A DNA stretch of 64,000 bases from Gordionus sp. m RMFG-2023 (lineage: Eukaryota; Nematomorpha; Gordioida; Chordodea; Parachordodidae), in NCBI RefSeq assembly GCF_954871325.1, contig NC_088779.1:4714846-4778845 (forward strand). The letters are read 5' to 3'. A program made the translations under genes and the position numbers. Position 1 is the stretch's first letter. Each line of letters opens with the position of its first letter. This document shows, in pieces, positions 49,320-61,875 of this stretch. The notes below the pieces were generated by a model. That model was given only the letters and a program-made list of their open reading frames with translations. It was not told the origin of the DNA and made no database searches.

Positions 49320-51770
49320 TTATTTAAATAGAATATGATGAAAGTAAAGTATGTAATAATATCGTTTTATCTAGCTATGTACTAAAATATAATCACATAA
49401 AATAGTTTGGTGTATGGTTGTTATGTAATTTATAAAATAATAATTGAAAATGACATGTTATTCTGAATGATATTTTATGGGTAAAATGTGATAAATAAAA
49501 AAGTGATATTATGAATTATAATGATTATTTAGGATATTTATAAAATATTTATTTTTCGGGTCGGCATAACATGACCCAAGCCCAAACCCGAATTATTTTC
49601 TCAAAGCCAACTCAGCTTGTGCAGTATTCTATGTATAGGCACTTTTATTTGATGAATCATCAATCTACCCGTATAATATACATCATTTAGCATGTAAAAT
49701 ATGATAAAAGGATATGTGAAATATCGAGATATTCTATAGCCTAAAAATCTATAATTGCAAAAATGACGAATAAATTAATATATCTTTAAAAAAATCTTTA
49801 GAGATGAAGTGGTAAAAAGGGGGGGGGGCTTATAAATGTATATTCGGTAAAAATATAAAAATTTGTTTATAATAGTTGGGTGGGAGTGGGGACCCTTTAT
49901 AGTCATGATGCTATTTAATTAAAAAATTATATTTACCATAATAACGATGTTTATGCACCACCTTCCTCTCCCCATTTTTAATGATATGTGCCCTTGGAAG
50001 GAGCCAATTTTTTAACTATGCCTAACCTATATTAAAATTTCCAACTTTCTAAAAAAATTATTATATTAAATTATCAGCTACAGTGTGAGATTTTGAGATA
50101 TTAATCCATATTTTTTTTATATGGTTACAAATCTCCACTATTTAGTCATATTTAAATAGATTCTGCCTTATTTCTATGTTTGAGCTTTTTATTATGTTAT
50201 TCAATGAAAGGTAAATTCTAGCAAAACATTAATTTTTAAGAAGTGAAAAGTAAATATATACCTTTTGTGACATTGATCGGTTTCATATCTTTAAAGGAGA
50301 ATTCAATGAAAAATAAATTGATTAGACAAAAAGTTTAGGAAATGTGAAAAGAATTAATATATATATTTTTTTTATTACGTGCTGTTATATAAATTCTTAT
50401 ATTGGCAAGCAATTCTCTAGGTTCCTGAATAACTAGATCTTGATAATTTATTAAGAAAATATCATGATATAAATATTTTTTATTTTAACCAAATATATTT
50501 ATTGTAAGATAAATAGCTCCTAAATTTTTAAACAACATTTTGATATGGCTAAAAAATATAAAAATATTTATAACCTTTATGAATATTTTAGATCATAAAA
50601 TCGCCAGTTGTATGCGGGAATCAAATGACATCACCCTTGCAAATAATACTACTACAATACTACATGCGCAGAAAAATGATAGCTATATGACTTTGAATTT
50701 AATGTCTAATGACTTCTTAAAATATTTTTATCATCCTTGCTAACAATACAACAAAAAGATAGATAATTGATATGATTAACATAAAATAAAAACTTGCAGA
50801 ATCTAAAAATCGGGAAGGAATAAAGTATTCCTATTTTTACCTTTATAATGTATAAGCTATAGGCTTTATATTATAAACTTAACGTTATTTTTGTATGGTT
50901 GATAATTTATATACCATTTATCTTTATAAGGAGTGAAATCTCAGAAAAACATTAGATTGGGGCTACAAAGACATAGGTCTCAAAATTAATCCAGGGTCAT
51001 GAATATTTTAGGTCAATATATTTCTATGAAATCCCAAATTGTTTTTAGATCCAATCTCCAGCGAGATCATACTAAAAACTTAGAGCTCCTCGAGATATAA
51101 TTAAATGTTTGATTTTGGAAAAGGGGGGGGGGGTTTGCATATTTTTAATATTAATCCTTGCATGAGGATTTTTTTTAGTTTTGAAATTTTTAGGTATTTT
51201 TAAAATTTTGTTCTTTTAAATAATTTTGGATTTAGTTTAAATTATTTTTATAAGCGTATTGGATAAAAATGAGAAATGAATATGCTTCATCATATGATTT
51301 TTCAACATTTTATAGCTTATTAATTGATATATAATTAAATTTTATGGTTTGTTTTTTATTCTAAATCGGTTTGGCTTAAGGGTTCTAATTTTTAATTTAA
51401 TTTAATCATGCCTAGGAAATGAGGCATGCAGGTTTTTGATTAATATATCATAAAAAAAATATTTAATTTATTAGTAATAACATTAACTTATAGTTGTTTT
51501 TTTTATTATTAAATTTGTGTTGATTTGATGTGTAAGACAATGAAATATATATATGTAGTATTGGAATATGGTATCCAGGTGAATCTCTTAATTTTTCAGC
51601 ATTTATTGAAATTTATAAATTTGGAAAATCTGATATTACAAACTGCTCATACTGTTAATTTCGGACAATTTTACAGTAAACATTTGATATATTCATTTTA
51701 ATATAGATTTATCATATAAATTGATTAATGCACATAATTTAATGATATAAATTGTCAATAATTCGGAGGG
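49320..51770. other. AT-rich spacer
   Basis: No gene recognised. It contains a GC-richer scrap at 49560-49640 (gggtcggcataacatgaccc, a short hairpin-like repeat) and poly-G runs near 49819-49827 and 51123-51133. The open stretch at 50540-50743 has no recognisable domain. Confidence 0.4.
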
Positions 51771-52990
51771 GTTACTCTACATGTGATAGAATACATATAT
51801 GATCAAATCAGACTTTTTCCAAGTTTAAAAATTTCTCTCAATAAAGGATAAAAATATCTAAAAATTCTGAATTTTCGTGGCTGCTAATATAATATTTCAT
51901 GAAAATTATCCACCTTCATATTTTGGAGCTTGAGAATCAGCAGTAGCTATATCAGCGGGATCTTCAATAAAATAAAATAATCAATTTTATAGATGGATTA
52001 TTTAAAAAATATTTCCAGTTAAATAGCCCCAAAAAAATTATAGATATTTTTACAACCCTAAGAAAATGATATTTTTAAATGAGTATAATAATATTTAAGA
52101 AGATTATTATATTTTTCATGTACAAGGCTTATAAATTACTCAATTCAAATGATTATACTATAATATCCTAAAATCTCATTTTCCTCCTCCTCATCCAAAA
52201 TGAAATCATAGATACATTACTGTTCTAAATAAACCAGGAATTGCACATCTGCTAAATTTTAAAATTGTCTGAATCATAAAGGTATTTCCTAGCCTTCTAG
52301 AGGAATTAAAAGGCCCAAATAGAGAGATTTCCCATGATGACTCCGACCTGGTTAATATTGTATTATAATAATAGATATAGCTCGTGAATCATAAAGAATA
52401 TTACTACATTTTAACTGACACGAAGAGTTTTTAAAAATAAAAATATGAATTGAATACATATATATTTACTATTCTAATAAAAATTCTAATAGAAAGCTAT
52501 AAAACCTTGTTTAAAATTATTATTTTAAATTTAAAATGCTTTTATTATTGCTTAATATATTTATGAAACCACCACAATTTTTTAACGATACATAAATAGA
52601 ATCCTCTTAAAATTTATATATAGTAATTTTTATTATTTAGTCATATTTAAATTTTGAATCTATTTTCAATCAAATAATTAATAATCATGGGTATACATGA
52701 TATTACTAAAAGCTGTATTCTTAAACAATCGTAAGTTCCAAAAGTTAAATCTGCATTTAATGAAAAAAAAGGTATTCATATGATATTCGAAAACATTGAA
52801 ATAGGACTGCAAACTTGCGCTATACATCACGATATCCATTAGGTTAAGTTTACAGGTTAAGTTTACAATTTTATTGACAAACTCGCCCGTAATAGCGTGT
52901 AGGTCGGATATGAAAATTTTTTTAAGTAATTAAAACGAACTCAACCACAAAAATTAATGGACCGAACATGCCTTGGTTAAGGACGGACCG
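51771..52990. repeat. Low-copy repeat, copy A
   Basis: Matches 54888-57740 in the same orientation in three blocks: 51771-52020, 52090-52330 and 52300-52990. Conserved islands include cttctagaggaattaaaagg, tcagcgggatctt, ggttaagtttacaatttta and aggtattcatatgatattcg. Minus-strand translations kept in both copies are (E)DPAD.A ending at a stop (51.91-51.97 kb), PGLFRTV and LFGPFNSSR. Not a family I recognise. Confidence 0.7.
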
Positions 52991-54080
52991 GGACGTGCAA
53001 TTGGATAAAAAAAATTTAGGGCTCAGGGTTAGTCAATATATACTTTAGTTTTAAGAACCGTCTAACTAAAATACCGAATCTATAAATAATATAGTTTAAA
53101 TTAACAAGAAATTAAATGAGTTATCTATAATATGATCCAGTATAACAAACAATGGCAGATAACAAATACAATGATTTACAAAACGGTCGTTGTAGAAATA
53201 GAAAGCCATAGGCGAGAGAGCCTAAATTGACATTGGACAAAAATTAGATATAAATATTAAAAATCCGTAATATATAATATAGATTCTGTCCGATTTTTTA
53301 TAAATTTCGGGCGAAGCCAAATAAATATTTAACGGACCGGAAACTTGTGCAAAAATTCTTAACGAGCCAGGCCTTGTAGACCTCTAATTGCGATAAATAA
53401 ATAAAAAAACTGATGATTGACATTTTACAGAATATTACTAATATTTTTCAGAGGCTAACATGAGAATTTTTTTTTCAAAAAAATAAAAAGATCGGTATAT
53501 TTTATTCTCCTAATAAATTTTTAATTAACAAAAATAAAATGTTGTTCAAATATATATATATTTTTTTTAAAAAAGATTAAAAACTGTTTTCGATATTTAT
53601 CAATATATAATATAATCAAAAAATAAAAATTTATAATCTAATATTACCCGAATAACGGTTATTTCCTTCCAAATTGTCTGGTTAAAAATAATTTAAAAAA
53701 TTCAATAATTAGTATAAATGAATGTTCAATTGATTATTGGAAGGCGGATGGGGTAGTCCAATGCAGGCCAAACAAATAACTTATCATATATGTATTCTTT
53801 AAAAATATTTTGATTCAACACTTTTATATAAAAAAGATTTTCTCATGATTTTTAATGATTAAGATTTTATTTTAGACAGTAAATGAATCTAATATTTATT
53901 TATTATATAAATAAATTAATGTTTTGGACAGTAGGTTAATCAAAATGGGCAATATATTTATTAACAAATTAATATTTTCGATATTAAAAAAAAACGCGTA
54001 GTGTAATGACAAAGATGATGCTATGTTATACAACTAGTAATCCATTATTATATTATATTGTCCTGTGATTTTATGGTGTA
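52991..54080. repeat. Diverged repeat material
   Basis: Block 53430-54000 resembles 60140-60960 (shared taacatgagaatttttttt and atcaaaatgggcaatatatt words). Between are GC-richer scraps with ggaccg/ggccgg-like words (52.97, 53.33 kb) similar to ones at 7.35 and 57.71 kb, probably MITE ends. No gene seen. Confidence 0.5.
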
Positions 54081-54600
54081 CCGGTTCGTCGACTATAGCT
54101 CTTTTGCCCTAGAAGCTCCAAAAAGTGTTAAAAGAACAAATTGAATATCAAATACCCAAATTATTTAATATTTTAGCAATTTTAGTGATAGTGAATGAAC
54201 AAAAGTATCAGCAAATTAGCAAAATGTAGTATCGCCTAAAAGTAAATAAGCAATTTTAATAGTCTATTATAAAATTTAATAGTAAATGAGCAAAAGCACT
54301 AGTAATTAGCAAAAAAGTCGTTTCGCTTAGAAGTGGAAAAAAAAAGCAAATTTAATAGCAATTACCCATATTATATAATGTTTGAATGGCAAATACCCAA
54401 AAAATAAATGAGGAAATGTAATAGCAGTTAGAAACCTAATAGAAAATTTGCAAAAATATTAGCAAATTAGAAAACAAATTATATGATAAAGGAGCGCAAA
54501 ATTACTAACAAATTAGCAAAATGACATTTTCCATAAAAGTGTCAAAAAATAGAGTTTAATAGCAAATACTCAATTATATTATGGACAAATTTTGCATATG
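54080..54600. repeat. Degenerate tandem array, AGCAAATTAGCAAAATG type
   Basis: About four long units of roughly 100-150 bp. Each has a core like AGCAAATTAGCAAAATG, then a TCGCCTAAAAGT-like box, an A-rich stretch and TTTAATAGCAAATACCCA. Units have drifted and vary in length. Non-coding. Confidence 0.65.
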
Positions 54601-54887
54601 TAAAAAATGTCCCTATTTTGGTGCTTTTTAAGCTAAATGTCTATAGGCAAAACATCTATCTATAAGCGAAGAATAGCTTTTCTACATCTGATACTCTATT
54701 TTAGCAAACATTCGTGATTTTATGGTTATCCATTTATACAACACAAATATATTAAGTTAGAGTTCAAAAAAAAATACTTAGAAGTTAATTGGAGGTATGT
54801 ATGTTAAGTATAATTTTAAACATGAATATTTCTCTACAAATCAAAAAATTAATTAGTTTCAGTTCTTCTAGCCAATTATACAAAAAT

Positions 54888-57740
54888 TCGAAGGGGTTGC
54901 TCTACATATGAAAGAATATATTTTTGGTTAAATCAGATTTTCCAAGATTCAAAATTTCTTTTAATCAATGATATATAATTGAAAAATTTTGAATTCTCGC
55001 GGGTCCTAATATAATATTTCATAAAAATTAATCACCGTTATTATTTGGATCATAGTCGGCCAAATCAGCGGGATCTTAAATAAAATAATTAACTTTATAG
55101 ATGAATTATTTAAAAAATATTTCCAGTTAATAAATCTTTTCCACAGGTTCAAAAAAAAATATAGATATTTTTACAACCTAAGATAATGATATTTTCAAAG
55201 GAATATAATAATATTAATTTAAGAAGATTATTATATTTTCCATGTACAAGGCTTATAAATTACTCAATTCAGATTATAATATAACATCCTAAAATCTCAG
55301 TTTCCTCCACCTCATCCAAAGTGAAATCCTAGATGTACTACTGTTCTAAATAAACCAGGGCTATAGTACATCATCAAAAATATTTTAAATTACACATCCG
55401 CTAAATTTTTTAAATTATACGTATCATGGAGGAATTTCTCGCAAGGCTTCTAGAGGAATTAAAAGGCCCAAATAGAGGTATATTTGCATTTTCCATGACG
55501 ACAATTTCAATTTTATATTGAAATTAATTATCTTATATAATTAAATATGATTATACATATGTATATTTTTATTAATAATATTCATGAAAGGAAGATAAAA
55601 GACTGCAACTTTCAAAGCTAGGGTACCAATTTATTTATTTAATTGATTCTGAAGTTTTATACAAAGCTTGTTCTGAGTCAAAATGTTTAAAGTAATTTAG
55701 TCATTAATATATTATTATTTTTAGAAATGGCATGCAGTAAAAAGGTATATTGAAATGATTAAATTTTTGCGATCCATTTACAAAAATCGGAATACAAAAA
55801 GATAAATACACATCTATTAAAATAAAATGACAATTATTTTCCAATTCTCATAATCGATAATGATCAGTAGAAGAAGAGGCATGACTATTTTTACACTAGA
55901 TCCATTATTTTATTAGTATTAAACGTCATCTAAATCAAATAGGATTGGAAGTTCTGCAATATTAACAAGATCCTTTATATGAGATCAATATATTTTTTAA
56001 GTATCCATCAGAGTTGAGCGGTTAGTTGTAATATTATTTTGACTTATAGAATTGATAATTTAAAGGTAATGCAATTAGTAATCTCATTACCTATAATCAT
56101 TTTATTCTCTTTATAATATAATTATGCCCAGCATTTGTCAGCGATAAATATTTAATAGGTTAATTTACAAAACAAAATATTAGCCATCTACTCTTTACTA
56201 AAAGACAATCAAAAACTTCATATTTATTTATATCTAAATATCTTAGAGTAGACTTTGATAGCATATCAAAAATTTTCTTATTAACGGTAAAAAAAAAGTT
56301 TCATAAGATATATAATTGATTCAGGATTCAGGGATTCTATGTCTGTGCTTAAAAGAGCTAGATAATAGGCGGAAGAAGTTTGTATTAATAGATTATTTTA
56401 TATTATCAATCCTCCAAGAAATTATGATAAGCCGCAAAATATTTATATGTTATAACAATAAAATTAAATGACGACCTCGAATATGTTATAAAACCAATAA
56501 AATTAATTGACCACTCAAATTTATCAAATCACAGCAATATTTTGAGAACCTAAATAATTGCGGTGCTCTTAAGTCATTCATATAAAGATATTGAGTCGAT
56601 GCTATTATTTTGGGAATTGAACTATTAAAGAAATTATTGTGATCAAAGTAGTTTTTAATTATCACGCTTCCATTTATCTCTAATTATTCTTTATAATATT
56701 AAATATATGTCACTTCAATAACTGTATAAAATGTGGAAAGAAACTTTACCAGTTTATAACTAATTTTATCAAAACTTATTTATTTTCAGCAATTTCCCAA
56801 ACCCAAGATGGATCAAATCATATAGTAATATTTTCAATTGAAAAAGAGATTGATAAAAAAAAATATGTAAATATTAAAAATTAAATTGATAATTTTGCAA
56901 AAATAAAATAAAAAAAATGCATTTATATGTTATCATTCAATTCAATGTTATAAAATATATAATATTTATAAGTTTAATAAATCCCATGTTTTTTAAAAAA
57001 CTCTACAATTACTAGTCCCTCTAGTTAAAATAAGGCTAGATGATCTGACCTTGATTAATATTATATTATAATATTAGATACGGCTCGTGTATTGCTTAAA
57101 TTGATACTTTAAAGAATATTACTACATTTTAAACTTTGGCATGAGAATGTTTTTAAAAATAAAAACATGGATTATATATATATAAAATTCTAATAGAAAG
57201 CTATAAAACCTTGTTTAAAATTATATTTTTAAATTTAAAAAAACTGTTTTTTATTAATTGCTTAAATATATTTATAAAACCAACACATATAACAAAAAAT
57301 AAGTTACCGATAATATAAATAGATTCCTCTTAAAATATATAAATAGAATTTTTTAAAATTTATTATATTTAAATCTCGATCTATATATTCCAATCAAATA
57401 ATTAATTATTATGGGCTCAACATTATTATAAGCCTATGCATGAATATGACTAAATGCTGTATTCCCTAAACAATCGTATGTTCCAAAAGTTAATTCACAA
57501 TTTAAAAATCAAATTAATAAAATCCATTAGTTTGCATTTAATCGTTGAAAAAAGGTATTCATATGATATTCGAAAACATTGAATTAGAATAGCAAACTTG
57601 CACTCTATATAACAATATCCCATAGGTTAAGTTTACAATTTTATTGACAAACTCGCCTGTAATGGCGCATCTGATCTGGAAAAATTCTAAAGTAATAAAA
57701 ACAAAAATTAACGGGCAGGGCATGTCGTGGGTTTTGGTCT
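54888..57740. repeat. Low-copy repeat, copy B (with 1.5-kb extra segment)
   Basis: Direct-oriented relative of 51771-52990, with an unmatched segment at about 55480-57000. The final part (56930-57250) also matches 60010-60300. A minus-strand open stretch at 57559-57753 includes CAITGEFVNKIVNLT, matching HAITGEFVNKIVNLT in copy A. Both strands show short conserved open pieces, so the coding strand, if any, is unclear. Confidence 0.7.
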
Positions 57741-58115
57741 CAGGGTTTGTCAATTAATATATAAAAAATAAAGCAGAATATCGAAAATCTCTGATTTTTG
57801 GTAAAATTTTACAGCATGGCCTAAACATCGAACTTCTCATTTATGTCCCCCAAATGGCGTTTCTACGCATAATTAATATTTTAAAAAATTGGGAGAGGTT
57901 GAGAAGGCAGAAGAAACGAAATCCCTTTCTGAAAAGTAGTCTCAAAAGTTAAATATAGTTTTTTGCCCTGATAATGCTTGCCAATGATAATAAAACATAT
58001 AAAATTTCTATCATTGATAAAGTTGCTATGATTTTAAACAACAATTAGCATCTAATCCGCAAGAATTAGAGGTGAATTATAATTTTCTCCTTTTTATGAT
58101 AGAATCATTTTATTA
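57741..58115. other. Short spacer
   Basis: No feature recognised. Confidence 0.4.
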
Positions 58116-58123
58116 AGTGTAAG

Positions 58124-59768
58124 TAGACCTGTGCGCCGACAAACTATCGGCGGCTGGCGCAATTTTCAAAAAATCGCCGCCGTCAACAAAATCGGCGTAA
58201 ATCAGCGCAGTTATAAATTTTTATAACATAAATTTTTTGAATTGCTTATTATTTTTTTTAAAAAAACGAATATACATTACTCTACAGATATCTCGGCATA
58301 TTTTTTAATATTTATTTAATAGAAAACTCATTATAAATCCAAAATCGATTTCGTTATTTTATAATTATCATGTATAAAAATTATTTTATTTAAATTTTCG
58401 GGATAATAATGATCCCCTTGAATTTAACGTCAATCCAGCGGTAGAGAAAACTCTTTCACGTGCTAGTCACCCAAATGCAAAGAATTTTTTGGCGAGCCTA
58501 GAAGATTGGGAAGTTTACTCTTCTTTTCTCTCCAAAAATTTAAAACGTCCATATCTTGTGAATATCGTTTTCCAAGAAAACTGTGGCATTCTTGTTCTAA
58601 GTCACTTAACTTGGAATCATAATTTATATTTATTAAATGTTTATTTGCCAATTTTGTCAAATAACTTAAATTTAATAATTCATCTTGATCCTCATTAGGT
58701 ATATTTACTACCTGATTATCATCATTCTCTATAAGTTTAGGATGTTTTATTATAAATTCTGAAGCTGAACCATTTTTGCTCTATTAAATACTTTGACACA
58801 ATTGTCAATTTGAAATCTTGGATCTAAAAGAGAAGCCAATACCTAGATAATTTTAAATAAAAAATAAAAGAATTATATATTATTACTTTCAGATCACGCA
58901 CTGAAAATCGTAACGCAAGTTTTTTTAGCATATTTTCCTTAAGTAAAATGATTTCAGAACTATTACTATCATTTACTATTAAATTTGTTTCAATTTCACT
59001 TCTAAAAAGTAACGCCAAGTTTAAAGTAGGCCCTTTTTGTACTGAAAGAAATTCGACAGTTTCTTTAAATTTTGAAAGAAATGCTAATAGTTCTTCTACC
59101 CATAATTTGATAAAGTGCTTCCCAGATCTTTCAAAACATTATTAATTAAATTCTTATTTAATCCAGATATGCTTTCTAGCATAATTAATATACTATGCCA
59201 ACGTGTTGGGACATTTAATTTTAAGGTTTTCATATGCGTGGAATTATTGTTATTATTATCATTGGAATTGCCAATTTGAAAACGGGTATCCGGGTATGTA
59301 TCAATGCTGTCAAGATCTAACATGTCTGATGTTAAATCTATTGTACTTAGACATTTTTTTGATCTTCCTCAATTATATAGTGCAGTAATAATTTCTCTAA
59401 TTCTTTTGCAAAAAAATTTCTAGACTATGGATTTTTTATTATTTAGAGTTAGGATACTAAAATTATTTATAGAATTATTAAATGTAGAGATCCATTTTTT
59501 AAAATATATAAAATTATGGTAACTTTTGGAATTTTAGTTTTTTGATTGATTGAATTCTATAATCAATATAATTATGATTTCAAAATAGTAGAAAAAAAAA
59601 ATTCATCAAAATCCTGATTGACATTAAAAAAATTACAACAGTGATGTTGACTAATTATTAGAATAAAAAGGTATGAAATATGAAAGAAATTTCTGCGCCG
59701 GCCCGTGATTTTCTTAAACGGCGGCGTTTTCGGCGCAACCAAATAAGGCCGGCCGGCGCACAGGTCTA
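58124..59768 (-). mobile_element. hAT relic with GC-rich ends, 1,645 bp
   Basis: A perfect 8-bp target duplication agtgtaag (58116-58123 and 59769-59776). The 15-bp terminal repeats TAGACCTGTGCGCCG are identical at both ends, followed by GC-rich subterminal sequence (CGGCGG, GCGCC) very unlike the AT-rich surroundings. Inside, on the minus strand, is only the C-terminal half of a hAT transposase: LNVPTRWHSILIMLES (59.1-59.3 kb), LALLFRSEIETNLI (58.8-59.0 kb), QDMDVLNFWREKKSKLPNL (58.5-58.6 kb), then ERVFSTAGLTLNSRGSLLS. The BED finger and first half are missing and the rest has a few frame breaks, so it is an internally deleted copy. Confidence 0.9.
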
Positions 59769-60009
59769 AGTGTAAGGAATTTATATTTATTTTGATGAGA
59801 GGTGCCCAAAGTTTTTCACATTTTAAAAAAAAATTTAATACCTAATATAACAATTTTATAATAGTATTTGCAAATATAATATTTCCATGATATCTGCAAA
59901 AATTTATTTATGTGCAGAATAAAAAATCTTTTCTAATGAATTTTTATACATTTGTATTTGTAATTTATTACATATAATCTTGCTAAATGTGGGAGGGGAG
60001 GGGGGTAAA

Positions 60010-60960
60010 AACCTATATGTTTTCATTAAATTCAAGGTTAAAAATATTTATAAAAAATAATAAGTTTAATAAATCTTGCATTAAAAAACCTTTATTGTTT
60101 GCCCCTCTAGTTAAAATAAAGTTAGACGATCCTGGTTAATATGAAATTGAGATTTAGAGAATATTATTACATTTTATATGTTAACATGAGAATTTTTTTT
60201 AACGATATAAACATTGATTCTCACTCCAGATAAATATTTTGATAAAAAGTTAAAATGTTGTTTAAATATTTATTTTAAAGATTAAAACTACTTTTTATTG
60301 TATAATATATTTTTAAAAAACAAAATTATCTAATGAAACCTGGCTCAGGAGTCGTTGCTTGAAAATTAATATAGAAAAAATTGAATTTTATTAGTGTAAA
60401 TAAAGGAGAAGACTGAGAGTGTCACTCAGGTAACATTGTTGTAATTGTGTAATTTTGCATTATTATATATATAACTTTATTTAATATATGTCAATCAAAT
60501 AAGGTTTAAATGTAGATTAATAGATTATAAATTTAATTATATATAATATCTAGACAATATGTATGTAAGACATCAAGAGATTGTAAATCACTATGGATTA
60601 GAGAGATGACAGTGATCATCTAAAAACCAACTCCTTTGTTATGTAAAAGTTATATATATATTATTATAATTTGATCTGTACATAGTTAATTATGATTTAT
60701 TTGATAAATAAAATATATATGGAAATTGGAGTTATTTTAAGCACAATATTAATTTATATCATTAATTTAGTAAATATTGTCAAGCCATTCAATTAATTAA
60801 TCATCGTGAGAATGACTAGAATTTTTTTTGTCAGTAAATTAATCCATAACAAATTAAATATTTTGGGCAAATTAATTTATCAAAATGGGGAAATATATTT
60901 AACAAAAAAAATTAATATTTTTAAGAAGAAAAAAAAAGTTCGTATATTTAGAAATAGTGT
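60010..60960. repeat. Low-copy repeat, copy C (partial)
   Basis: 60010-60300 resembles 56930-57250 (cctctagttaaaataa, gttaatat, acattttata words) and 60760-60960 resembles 53860-54000. Its middle carries unrelated AT-rich sequence. A poly-G run precedes it (about 59994-60005). Confidence 0.5.
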
Positions 60961-61342
60961 GGGCAAAGAGCTGGAGAATTTAAATTATTATTAATGATCA
61001 GAACATACTTTTATTTGTTAAAAAATCATTTTTTATTTCATAACATTGCATATTTTATAAGTTTAAATCAAAATATATTAAAATAAAAACCAATAAAAAA
61101 ATTAATCTTTTAAAAATTGGGAATGAGGGTTATAAATAAATGGGCAGGCTAGTAAATTTTAAAAAAAAACCACAGGAGGGCGAAGATTAAAAAAAAATTT
61201 TAAATATAGGCAGGCAAGCGTTCTGATTAAAACTCACCAATTGCAGGCCTCCTCACAGATAACTGTTAAATGTGATATTTTATTTGTAAAATAACAGGTG
61301 TTTTGGAAAATCATATTTTTCATTGTAATATAGTTTTAAATA

Positions 61343-61520
61343 GATATTGCTGCACAACAATCATAATACAAGAACTTTATTGTGGCTTGCTCAACTTACC
61401 ACCAAGATTTCTTTGATTCAATCAATGATATTCCTGCACAACAATCATTAATACAAGAACATTATTGTGGCTTGCTCAACACTAACATACCACCAAGATG
61501 TCTTTGATTCAATCAATGAT
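61343..61520. repeat. Tandem duplication, two units of 84 and 94 bp
   Basis: Units 61343-61426 and 61427-61520 share ctgcacaacaatcat, attgtggcttgctcaac, accaccaagat and tctttgattcaatcaatgat; the second has a 10-bp insert. It lies about 350 bp before the LINE's first reading frame and could be part of that element's 5' UTR. Confidence 0.85.
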
Positions 61521-61875
61521 GAAAATACTTATCTCAATCATATATAGTTTTAAGTTAATTTACCTACTTGATTTTAAAAATATTTTTAAACATTCCAAAA
61601 TTCCACAATCATCTAAACCTCAAATTTTAATATATATTTTTCAAAAATATAGATTTTAAGTTAGTTTGTATTATATTTTTTAAAATATAAATTTTTATTA
61701 AAACATTACTCAATTATTCTTAATACAACAAAATTTAAATTTTCATTTTAATTTTATAACTTTTATATATTTATTTTTTTTATATTTTTTTTAAAAAAAT
61801 TATATTTTTGAAAAGTTATTCATTCATACATACCCCCTACCCTCTTCTCCTTTTTTTTTTTTTTATTCTTCTAAA

